Assembly: GCA_903813345.2 (NCBI GenBank)
Contig: CAIIXF020000007.1
Location: 2,735,730 to 2,799,729 of the forward strand
Origin: Owenia fusiformis
Taxonomy: Eukaryota; Annelida; Polychaeta; Sabellida; Oweniidae
Direction of reading: 5' to 3'
Length of the DNA: 64,000 nucleotides
Within the stretch, counting starts at the first letter, position 1. The number at the start of each line of letters is the position of its first letter. This document shows positions 48,311 through 60,800 of this stretch, in pieces. A program made the position numbers and the translations under genes. The notes under the pieces were generated by a model. That model saw nothing but the letters and a program-made list of their open reading frames with translations, made no database searches and had not been told where the DNA came from.

Positions 48311-48677
48311 GACTTTTTGTAGTTTCCATTTTTAGCTAATTATTTTCTAAAAATTCAAGGTATGTCTTCTTCGGACCAGTATTTAGATATGTTCGCAAGA
48401 GTTATATGCTTCGCAGGCGAAACCCCTTATGCAGGACACCCTAATAGAATAAAAAATACAGAGAAAGTCCATCCAGCTCAAAAAGTCATTTTTTCCTTAA
48501 CGGAGCCTCTTAGAAAATTTTCCACCCCGAGTAAGACTTGTTTTACTCTTGATTTTGCTGATATTGAATAAAACAAAACTGCTATCATTAGTTGAATTCT
48601 GAGAAAAGTCTGAGAATGTGACATCACAATCATGGGCAAAATTAACAATGCTAATATCTTACCCCAGATGGTCTTAC

Positions 48678-48809
48678 CATTCTTTCTTGTTCTTTGCTCA
48701 ATATTCTCTGCGTCTGATCATCTGTGAACTTGACTACTTTTGCAATGACTTTGGACAGCGTTTCAGTCTGGTTACCCATCATGTATTGGTAAAGAATGTT
48801 TCGCAGGTA
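48678..48809 (-). CDS. GOLGA4: GRIP-domain exon of golgin-245
   Basis: The exon encodes 44 codons in phase 0. YLRNILYQYMMGNQTETLSK carries the Tyr and aromatic positions that GRIP domains use to bind Arl1-GTP, followed by VIAKVVKFTDDQTQRIL. The preceding exon (49294-49181) supplies TEFE. This is the part that targets the protein to the trans-Golgi. Confidence 0.93.
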
Positions 48810-51800
48810 CTGCAATGTGGAAATAAGTTCAAATATGAATAAAATCCTGGGTGTTGAAAAACATGGCTGTTAAATCCAAGAAATTCCCATCCACTGTGCT
48901 ATTCAGAGGAGTAGGGATGATGAGGGAGAGTTGGAACTTTAAAGTTACCGAGGCATGTGTGACAAGGCATTCATTTGAAAGGAATGTACATGTAATTTCT
49001 AATAATTCAATGACACAGAGATGACGTATCTGTTTTGTTGAGGTACGTTTTCAAGTTATGGTAAACTAAATCCTTCCATGGCCCATAATGTTTTTCCATT
49101 GTACAAAACTTTCAGTTATTATTGCATTAAAGCAGTGTCACTCTATGATACATCTTCAATTACTAGACAAATGCACCTACTTCAAACTCTGTGACTTCAT
49201 TAAGCAGTGGCCCAGTGACATTGTTGCTCCCATGCACGTGTGGGGACTGTGGTGGAGTACCCTCAGACTCCAACCTGCCTCGTAACATGTGAATCTAAAA
49301 CAATAAAACTGATCTCAATAGAAGACAGAAGAAAGACTCCAACTGTTCATAAAATCTGGAATTCCCTTTTGAATTATGAGTCAAATATTTCAAAAGGGGA
49401 AGGGAATATCAGAAGCTCAGAGATCACAGATTTTTACTTCTCACGCTGACTGTTGAGTTCCCCTTCCGATACCCTTACAAATGTCTTTAAATGAAAGGAT
49501 TATCTAACCTGCGCCAAATTCTCCTTCTCCTTGAGTTTCAGTTGAGCAATCTCTCCATTCATCTGAGAAACCTGTGCCTGTAAGTTCATGTTGTATAACT
49601 CTAGCTGTTGCTGCTCTGTGCCTTCACTCTCTGGCTTCAGAGGCATCTGTAGAACACCTGAGTTCATCTCCTTGGCTCCTTGGATCTCCAGTAAATCTAA
49701 CCTGGAATAGGAAGACAGAAAATATGGAAGAAATACTGCATAAAAGCTTGTCATTTTTGCTTTTACTGTTGAAATCATTTAGATTTTTAACACAGATCAG
49801 TCAATCAAACAAGTTTAACAAAAATTATTTGAATTAACAAAAAATAAAAATAACGTGTTGTGAATTATTCAATGAGGATGCCTTATCGATTTCATATTAG
49901 TTGTGCAGATTCGTTTTACAAGAGGTTGTTATTTTTTATTTTTCATATTCTGACTTACCTGTGTTTTTCGCGCAGCATCTCAGTCTCTTGCGAGAGTCCT
50001 ATGATAGTCTGCCTGAGTGTGTCAATACCATCATGCCCACTCTGAATGGCTGTAAGAGCCTGTTGGTTCTGATAAACCAGTTCCTACACATACAAATATA
50101 ACAATCTAAACAGATTCAATATTAGGTGGGGTACTTCCGCTAGTACTTCTGCTAGTTTATAATAATTGATATTTCTATATAAGTCTGTAAGTAAATGGCA
50201 TCTGTATGTTTTGTTAAAGTGAGAATCAAATATAGATCAGAGAATAATTTAAAAGCTATTCATTTTATGTCAACTACTTTATTTTTACTTTGCATTTATC
50301 TCTAAATCTGCAAATCCAGTTTTCCTAAGTGACACTTACGACTCATTTAAAACTAGAGTAATAATAAAAAAAACCAACCATAGCAAATCATACGATAGAA
50401 ATTTTCTGGATACTTGTTCCTAGTTGACCAGCCATAAAATGAAAATTGTACAAAACAGGATGTGTCATAATGTTTTACCATATTGGTCAAAAATGAGTTA
50501 ATGACAAGTTGCCATGTTATTTTCCAATGCATACTGAAAAAATAAACTGGCCTTGATCAAAGCAAAACTGACTTATCGATGACACACCTTGTTGCAAAGT
50601 GAGTGCATATTTGTCTACCAACCTGACATGTTCTTGTGTCTGATACATCTAGGGGCTAAAACATAACAAATGATAACGTAAAAGCTACATTTAAGGTGCC
50701 TTAACATAGAATATCCAGTTGGTCATCCATGGCCTTTCAATAGACATCTTAAGGAAGTTCAACATGATGAAAATTTTAATGTAACTTTCATGATTATAAA
50801 CACCATATTAGGTAATGTTTTGAAAAGCAACAATTTCCCCATAACCAACAGAATATTGTGAATGAAGGTAAATACCTGTGAGGCAAAACAATACTGTGGT
50901 ACATAAAATATACAGTGTTATTGAGTGAATGAATAATCGGCACAAAATAAAATAAGACAATATACATTGTATTACTGTTATCTCACTGTCGACAGTTTCT
51001 CATTTTGTAATTGTAACTGCTTTAACACAGATCACATGACTCAAAATTACCTATGTGGTATTTCCATGTGATGCTCACTGCTTATTGACTGCTCATTGGC
51101 AGATGGTAGAAAATCCTTTTAAAAAGTGATTTTTCCTACACTTTGATTTTGTAATATCGTCCTCCAAAATGAGCCCCATTCATATATGATGTCATATACT
51201 GATCATGATATATGCCAGCACAATAAGAAACATTACAGTGAACAACAAAATCAAATATTTCATTCTATTTTCAAGGAATACCTGTATCACTTTAACAAGC
51301 AAAATTCTCCAAATCCTCAAAGCTACACTGGTATTCACATACTTGTAGATAGAATAAAATATTTCCGTGATAATTCTCTGAATATAATGTACTATTTGTG
51401 TGTGGGGAACAATACTTCATACTGATATCACCAATTTAAGCAACAGGCTCTAGTCTAATATACAAATAATGACATTACATTTACAATTTACAATACAGAG
51501 GAACAGATTCATTTAATTAATATCAATGATTCTTGCAATATGACCTTGACCACTCCCAAATGACTTTACTTACAAAGCTAAGAATTCTATGTCTATAATG
51601 ATTTCAATAAAATTAATCCCCAAAACTTTGGACCTGAATAATCTAAATATTCTGGTCTATCAATAAAGGTGAGAACAGGTGCATATTTTCCCCTTATCTT
51701 TCCAATAGATTGATTTTTCTTCCTTGAAAGAGAGATTCAGCATTATGTACTTGGCTCTGCCACTGATAATGTGTCCCATATTTTACAATAATAGTTTAAC

Positions 51801-54800
51801 ATATGTCACCATGAAAGATCAATAAGCCATCCTTGAAGGAACCCCTTGTTATTTCATGTAAACTGGTTGATATATCTGATCAATTATTTCAGGACAATGT
51901 ATTCGAAAGATCATACAAACCCAGATCAAGGTATATTACAGGACCACATAATCACAACATAAATGTACTCCGAATGACTTAATTCCTCTACCTTTCTTTC
52001 CCAATTCCACTCCTTGGTTAATCCATCCACCTCCTCCCCATGTTGACGAGCCTTCTCAGCTAAAATCCTCTCTGTGTGTTGGTTCATTCTCTCCTCCAGA
52101 GCCTTCAACTCTTGCTGGTGCTCCTGGGCATTCTGCTCCAACAGTCCTTCCAGCTGATCTATCTTACCCTGCAGTTCTGATTCACGCTCCTAGAGGAATA
52201 CATATTTCTAAAATATTTGCTAAAATCATTCACATACTTTTTTCCAAGATCAATTTTTAATTGGTTAAACGAGGTGAGTTACATTGGCAGTGGTGAAAAC
52301 CAATAACATTATCCATTCATATCCCTTAATCCTTTTGATGGATATCATCTTATTTACCTTTAACTGATGGGTATGTATTCTACACACTAATTTGGATGGT
52401 CAATTGAACTATCATAAGTGAATAAACTTACCCTAAGATGTAACACATGGCGCTCTTCAATATCTTCCAATTGCCGTTCCTTCTCATGTAGATCGTTATA
52501 CAAACCCTCCATGGTCTCTCGCTGCTCTGACATCATCTTGGAGTCCGCATTCTGGCCTTTTTCTGGAATGGCAAGTTAAAATACAGTATAGTACTATTTT
52601 GGTTCCACATTTAGCATGCCACAGTGCCACATTAAATATTGAAATACACAAATTAGAAATTATACCATGTAACTCAGACATCTTTAGCCTTTTGTTGACC
52701 AATGATTTTTTATTTTGTGAAATCAGTCAGATCATTACTAGCCATGGGAGTAGCCAGGCATGAAATAGAAAAATAAGAATTCATCCATTTTTCACTTGAA
52801 ACTGCTAAATGAACTCAGTCTGTGTCTCATTTATTTGATGCTGCAATGAAAATTTTCAGGTCTTGGCTACGCTCCTGCTAACTGTTTGATGTAAGAAATC
52901 TACTCACCAATAGCTTCAGTGAAAGTTTGTTGGAATTCCCGCTCCTTTTCAGCCATCTTCAGATTGAACTCTTTTATCAGATGCTTCAATTTACTCCCAT
53001 GCTCTACCTCTATATCTTCTATCTTGCCATTATATTCCTCTTGAAGCTCTGATATCTTGCCTTCATATTCAAACCTTATCGTCTTCACATCAACCTCTTT
53101 TTCATTTTGAAGTCTCTGAATTTCACTCTTTGCTTTTTCTAAATCATTCTCTAGTGTTGATAATTTTGTTTGACATTCAGTCTTTTCAGTTTCAATGTTT
53201 TCTATTTTAGTACCAAGTTCTTCCTTTTCTTTCTTTAGGTTTTTAATAAGGATTTTTAGTTTGACTTCCAGGTCTTGGTTACTCTCAGACTTTTGAGTAA
53301 ATTCCTCCAGCATGTTTTCTTTTGCTTCTAGTTGACTTGCAAAGCTAGTGCGTAACTGTTCTTTTTCATTCTCATGCTGACTTTTTACATTTTCTCTCTC
53401 GATGTCATATTGACTTTTCATATTTTCTAGGTCAGTTTTAATTTGGCTCACTTCGTTATTTAATTGCTGTTTATCAGTGTTCAGTTCTAAGATCTCATCT
53501 TGAAGTTTAGCAACAGTTTCATTCAGCTCGGCAATTGTCTCATTTTTACCTTCACCAAGTTGTTTCTTAATCTGAGACAGTTTTTGCTCAGCTTTTTTCT
53601 TAAGCTCTGCAAGTTTAGTGTTCCCCTCTTGTTCCAGCTTCTCTGCTAAAGCCTTGAGCTTATCAGTGTGTTGAAGTTGTCTTTCCTCCATTGTTTTCAG
53701 TGTTTCCTTATGTTGATCCTCCAAGTGCTCTAGCTGACCTTTCATGTTAGCTTCATTTAGCATTACTTGAACACACTTTGTCTCGCTCACTTTAAGCTCT
53801 GACTCAACTTGAGATAATCTCTCTGTGAGTTCCCGAGAGATGCTTTCATGTTGAGTCTGGGCTTGCTCTATTACTTGTTTATTTTCCACTTCCAGTGTTT
53901 CAATCTGAGATTTCAAATCATTAATGATGATATCTTTAGCAGAAAGATCCAGTTTGATCTGGTTTAAATCAGATATCTTCGCTTGTTGTTGTTCAAGATC
54001 TACTTTGAGTTCTTCTAGTTGTTTATCTTTTGAAACTAATTCTTCATTCAATGCTGTTTTGGTGTCTGACATCCGTGATTCCATTTCTGTTAACTTATTT
54101 CCCAGTGTGTCCATTTTTAAATTATTATCTGACTGAACTTCCCGGAACTTAGCAACATACTTCTGTTTCATTTCGTGCATCTTTTCTTTATGTACTTTTT
54201 CATTATTTTCAATGTCTGTTTGGTGCTGGTTTATCACATCTTCTAACTTTCCTTTCCACTGATTTTCCAAATCTTTTCTTTCAGTTTCGTACTTTCCTTC
54301 CCACTGTTTTTCTAAATTCTCTAGTTCTTTGGTATGTTTTTCACTTGATTCTTTCATTTCTTTTTCAAAATCTTGCACCTTTTCTTCTAAAATCCTGCTG
54401 CTCTCATCCAGTTTGGAAGACTTGGCATTTTCAAATTCATCAATTTGTTCATTCAACATAGCTTTTTCTGCTTTATGTTTTTCTCTTTGTGATTCTAATT
54501 TATTGCGATATTCTTCAACAGCAGTTTCATATGTTTGAGTCAAATCTTGAAGTTTTTCCTCCGTATCATTTAATCTATGAGTCAATTCTTTCAACTTGGC
54601 TTGCAGTTCAATGTCATTATCAACAAGTTCAGTTATCTTGTTTTCATATTCCATTTTAGTGGCCTCCAATGTGGATGTATGCTCCTCTCTCAAGGTTACG
54701 ATAGTGACTTCTTTCTGTTCTAATTGCTTTTTCATAGCTTGGAGTTTCCCAGATGCTTTTTCCCTGAGTGCCGTCAACTTATCTTGTATAGTTTTAATTT

Positions 54801-57800
54801 CTTTGTCTTTTTCTTCCATGATTTTAGAAGCTTCTACATTTCCATCAACTTGCTCTTTCAAAGTCTCAGTGCTATTTTTCAACAATTGGATTTCATCATC
54901 TAATGCCTGAGTTTTATTGGAATGTTCTAAATTGAGACTTTCCACTTTGCTATTAAACTCTCTTTCTATCTCAAGGAGTCTATTTTTATGCTCCTCTGAT
55001 TTCTCATCTTGGAGTTTATCATTTTCGTGTCTGATATTCTCTAAAGCCTTGTCATGTTTAGAGTTTAATTCACTCAGTGTCTGTTCGTGTGCAGCATTTA
55101 AATCTTCAATAGCAGCTGCATGTTTTGCATTAAGATTTTCAATGGATTTGGCATACTCCTCCTGCATATCTTCAAGCTCCCTGTCATGTTCTATTTTCAT
55201 ATTTTGTAAAGTCTCATCATTTGTTTGGGACAGTTTCTGATGATCTTCTTTCTCAGTTTTGAGAACATTGATCTCTTGTTGTAGCTTTTCTATTTGCAAC
55301 TTCTGCTCATTTCCATTCGTCTCTGCCTCTGACCTTAAACAGAGAGACATTCAAATCAGATACAATATTTCATTTAAATACAAAGTGTCATATTAATCGA
55401 TCTACCGAATATACACATAATACTACAACACATAATACTACAACAAGTCTCAGCATTTAAGCAATGATTGTTCCTAAATGAGACTCACAAGTCAGAAATA
55501 TTATAGTAAATTATATATTGATTTAAAGCTGTAATGAAAAGGAATAGTTTAACAATAAGAAAATCATAAAGTTTGCAAGATTGGCGTAAATCTCAAAATG
55601 ATGTAGCTCTCACTTTTTTTACTACCGGTACTCAATTTAGTGATTTTGACAAAGGAATTTGGAACTATACCATTTTCATAACTTTTGCAAATATTTTGTA
55701 GTTTTATTACCTCATTGTGCCTATTTGTTCTCTAATATCCTCTTTTAGTCGATCCCTCTCCTCAGTTAGCTCCAATAGGTGGCTCTGTAGCTTGTCAAAT
55801 TCTGCCTGCTTTTGTTCCATGAAGTGTTCATTTTCAGCCCCTATATAAAAGATTATTACCTAGTACACTGTATATGTTTTCCCTCTTAGCTAATTGTTTC
55901 AAGATTTTCTAGCTTTATGAATGAAAGAACTAATGCATTTTAATGCAATACTACAATGCTATACATAAAATGTTGATGAGATAGTGTCAATTAGTCCTGT
56001 AGCTCAGTGGTAGGGCACTTGACCATATACATGTCCACTGTTTTGAACTGACTTATTCACATCAGCCCACAGCACATGATTTCTTAGTATATTTTCATTA
56101 ACTAATACAAAACTCAAGGAAATAACTGTAACTCACGCAATGACTCAAACTTTTCTTTGTACTCCTGGAGAAGATTGTCTTTCTCATGTATCTGAACAGT
56201 CAGCTCCTTGTTAGTTTTCTCGATCTCATCCGTCTGTGTGTTCAGATCTGACATCGAGTGTTCTAATTGGTCAATCAGGTTCTGGCGTTCCTGTTCAAAC
56301 TGTTGGTTCAATTCATCAATCTTTTTCTGGGAACTTTCCAACTCAGACTTCAAGGTAGCATTCTAGGAACAAATGTTTCAATAACAGATATACATGGTAT
56401 AGTTATTTACAGGAACAGTTTGTAGTCATTGGATGGATATGAAAAAGGCTTAATCCAAAGACTAATTGCAAAGTTTACTTTTCTCAAAATCTGAGGAATA
56501 AGTATAATATTTAACTGTTTGAAAGCCCATGGTTAAGTGCAGCTTTAGTAGTTTTCAAATTGATCATGGACGCAGGCCTTAATATACACTTGAAATTAAT
56601 TGCTGCAATTTGGGAAGGCAGACATTCTTACATCTTACATTTAAGAAATATAGACCTCAGAGCAGAGGTAGTATTGTCAAATACACCCCGCAGGGCTAGG
56701 CACAAACGTTTTCTGTACCCCGAGCGACCGAAGGGAGTAAGGGGTTTGAAATCTTTTGTGCCTAGCCCTAAGGGGTGTATTCGACCGTATTTTCACCTGC
56801 TCTGAGGTCTATATTACGATTCAAACATGAAAACTCACCAAAATATTTCGAATATTCATTGTGGTCTGCCATTACTAAGTCCGCGGTTATGACATCACAC
56901 ATTACACGTATTACCAGGGGTATTGTTCGCGAATATACCCCGGGTAAAATGTTGACTTTGTTTACAGTTTACAGAAGGCATGAATACAGTCATGTTCGAA
57001 TCAGAGATAATATTTAAATGATGCTCTCGTCCCTAAAAATACTCAATAGGGTTTTATAAATACCTCAGCATCTTTGGTAGCCTTCAGTTCTTCCACCTGT
57101 GCCTCACAGTTTTCAAGCAGCTCTTTCACCTTGTTCTCTCCCTCTACAGTAATCTCATCAACTCTTTTATGGTGCTCCAATGTTACCTGGTACACAGAAA
57201 AATTAACCCTTTATTTTTCAAAAACTGTTTTTTCATGTTCTGTTTTTTTCATATGATGCAATATGCATCCTTTCTTCTTTGTGAATTTTGAATCTTAATA
57301 TAGTAACATTGTTTAGGTAGAGTACAAGGCCTCTTGGCCCTCCCTGGTAAGTACACTATAATTACAGCCAAATAACAAAATAGAACAACTGTCATAACAT
57401 TGTTGTATGTCTGTTTTTACAAAATACATGTATCTCAAACTTTCTAATCTGGGAATATCAATGCAATATTGTTATCATCTCATTTAAGGGTTCAATGTTT
57501 GTGACAAATTGTGGTTATGTTGTGAAACTGGGTTTTATACCCCCCCCCACTCAGGGCTGCCCAATGTGGTAAACTATTCCAGTCCAAATATAATACTCTG
57601 GTCACATCAAGATCACATCACTAACGAGACAATATATAGAACCATGCAAGGGGTACCTGTTCCAGTCTGGCCTGCCAAGTGGTGTTAGCTTCCTCCAGGT
57701 GTGCCTTGTGTGTGATGGCCTGTTGCTCCATCTCTGATGTATGCCTACTCTCTAACTCTTCCAGTTGCTGCTGTTTTAATGCTTCAAGGTTCTTTGTCAC

Positions 57801-60800
57801 ATCCTCCATACCTTGGGGAAAATATAGAAGGGTTATGTAATAGGAGGTTTTCAGTATAGGATTTATCCTGAGGGAGATATACAACTTTCTCACATCTAAA
57901 ACTGTGTATAAAATAACTGATTTATCCAATACTTGTCAAAAGGATGTAATGAAAATTGGTTACATAAGTACTTGAGAAATGCTACATAGTGAGAAATATA
58001 GTTTAGTCTCATGAGTGGAGAGTGACAAAATAGCTCATCCTTAGCAGATATCTCACACAGAAAATAACATGCAATTCTTCCAAAAATGAAACTTTATATA
58101 TTAAACTTTGAGAAGCGACAGCAAAACGACATAAGCGACCATAATATCACAATTACATGTCCATGCAAACATAATTGTGCTGCATCAAAAGCGGAACAAT
58201 GTTTGTCAATATCAGCAGTAATTTTGAAGGATGACATATGAGATGCTAAAATTGCTCCAATTATTGGATGGAGAAACTTTTTGAAGTTTCAATGCATTTT
58301 TTTATTTAGGGGAAATGCATCAAAACTTGAGAAAGTTTCTTCATCAAGTAATTGGAGCAATTTTAGCATCTCATATGTCATCCTTCAAAATTACTGCTGA
58401 TATTGACAAACATTGTTCCGCTTTTGATGCAGCACAATTATGTTTGCATGGACATGTAATTGTGATATTATGGTCGCTTATGTCGTTTTGCTGTTGCTTC
58501 TCAAAGTTTAATATATAAAGCATCAGTGATACATATTTCAGTAATAAATAAATATGTTGTGACAAATTATATCTGGTGCATGTAGTCATGTAGTGCAGTC
58601 AATTCTATCAGTGTGTTCCTACCTAATTCCTTCTGCTGTGTCAGCTCCAGAAGTTTTTGGTTAAACTCTGTGTCTTTAGCCTTCATTTTCCCATTGAATT
58701 TCTCCTTTAGTTTTGAAATGTTTTCTTTGAATTGGTTTTGACGTTCTTCGAATTTCTGTTTAACATTTTCTTGGAATGATTTCAAATGTTCTTTTTCAGT
58801 CTCTATTTGTTGCTTCAGTTCAGCAACCTCAGTCTGGTACCTTAAAATAATTACACTTTTGAACACATGCTCTGTACTTATTTTTAATATGAATTGATTC
58901 AAGGCAGTAAATGGAAAGGTGAGCTAAAAATATATGCTATAGTATGGAGCCACCATTTGCCAGTGTATGACTATTGTAAATTAAATAACTCAGATAATTC
59001 TAGGGGAAGATTGCAATAGTTTACTGATAACATATGCAATAAATACAATGATTCATATAATTAATATCTGCTAAAAAACGTCAAAAGCTAATCATTATAC
59101 AGTATGTACAGTATCATTACATGAAATTATTCAGATCATATTAGATTGGTATGGCAAAGATTCCAAGTTAAGTGTAACAATAAATGCAATAATTTGATTT
59201 GAAGATTGATAAAATTGTAATTGTATTATGTATTCAGACATATGATGTTGAAATACCTTGATTCAAGATCTTTACAGGAATTCTCCAGAACAGACACTTG
59301 GCTCTTATATTCTTTCTCCTGGCCCTCAAACTCATTTTCCCTCAGTATCAACTTTGCTTTCCATTCCTGTTCCATACTTGACAGAGTGTCCATCTTAGAC
59401 TTATACTCCTCAGTCAACTGCATATATTGATTCTTGTGATTTTCTAAAAGTTCATTCTCCCGCACAAGGAAATCATTTTTCAATGTCTCTTTCTCTTTTG
59501 TACCAAGTTGAATTTTTTCTTCTAGGATACTTATCTCTGTTTGAAAACTACCTCTCTGCTCAGAAAATTCAGATTTCATACGTACTAAATCTTCCTCGAG
59601 GGTTTTATATTTTTCTACTGTATGTTTTAATTCATTTATGGCACCATCTTTTTCATTGCACAATGTTTTGAGCTTCTCAATTTCTATTTCATTGGCTTTC
59701 AGCTGATCACTTGAAAGCTGAAGGCTATTTTCATGGTCATTGATTTTACTTTGTAACTGTTCTATTATGGCAGTGTTCCCCTGGCTGTCAGTCTGCAATG
59801 ATGCCAATAATGTTCTTTGATCATCCACCTCATTGGTTTTTATTTTTATTTTTTCCTCTAGTATAGACACCTCGGTTTCATAACTTCCCCTTTGTTCGGC
59901 CAAATTTTCCCTCACTTTCTCAAGTTCTTGTTCTAGGACTACACATTTTTCATTCGAGGCACTTTCCTTTTCATTGCACAATGTTTGAAGCTTCTCAAGA
60001 TCAACTTTAGTAGCGTTGAGCTGCTCATCAGACAAATGACGGTCAATTTCAAGTTCATTGATTTTAGTTTGTAATTCCTTTATGATCTCAGTATTTCCTT
60101 GTGAATCAGTCTGTAATGATGCTAGTAATGTGGTTTGATCATTAACCTGTGTCGTAGCAACATTCAGTTCATCAGTCTTTATTTCTAACTTTTCCTCTAA
60201 AATAGAAACTTCCATTTCATAACTGCCTCTTTGCTCAGCTAAATCTTGCCTCAATTTTTCGAGTTTTTGTTGAAGGCCTGTGCATTTTTCTAACTGTTCA
60301 TTTAAATGTTCAGACTTAAGATCAATGTCAGATTTCAATTGTTCATTACTTGTCTTCAGGTCATTGTTATTATCAACCAGCTCTTTTATATGGTTATCTC
60401 TCTCAGTGACAGCACCCTTGCTTCCCTGGAGCTCATCTTTCAGTGTGCCACACAGTTGGTTGGATTCCTCAAGCTTAACATTTAAAGTCTGAATATTTTC
60501 ATTTACGACACTTAATTTGTTCTCCCCTTCTTTGGTGATGTTCTCCACTTGGTTGGTCAATTCAGACTCCTTTAACTTCAACTCCTGTATTGTTTTTTCT
60601 AGTTGTGTAATATGTTCATTGGATTCTTTTAATTTATTGTTAAGTTCTGTAGTCACTTCACTAATTGAGCTTTGTCCTTGGAGGGCTGCTGCTTCTAAGC
60701 CACGACTAAGTTCACTGGCATGATTCTCCTTTTCAAGTGTTAATCTACTCTCAAACTCCTCCATCTTTTGACTTAGTTCAGTGTTCTTGGAATCTAACTG

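Larger units (their letters stand above)
43180..48533. mobile_element. 5.35-kb foldback element with arms built of roughly 366-bp tandem units
   Basis: The ends TACTCGGGGTGGAA (43180) and TTCCACCCCGAGTA (to 48533) are inverted, with AGA directly outside both ends as a possible 3-bp target duplication. The next 120 bp (about 43205-43350 against 48355-48480) are almost identical in inverted orientation. Inside, the left arm holds about four units (GCAGTAACAT-type anchors near 43551, 43911, 44278, 44597). The right arm holds about five in opposite orientation (units starting 47300, 47666 and 48032 are exactly 366 bp apart). The centre is degraded and carries nested insertions. No transposase frame was seen. 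The architecture resembles FB/Galileo-type foldback elements. Confidence 0.85.

Noticed and set aside
53924-55240. Several Ser-rich plus-strand frames opposite the large golgin exon
   Set aside because: They are shadows of the Glu/Lys-rich coiled-coil codons read antisense.
55993-56060. Functional tRNA gene
   Set aside because: The A box is good, but the B box and the acceptor stem do not fit.
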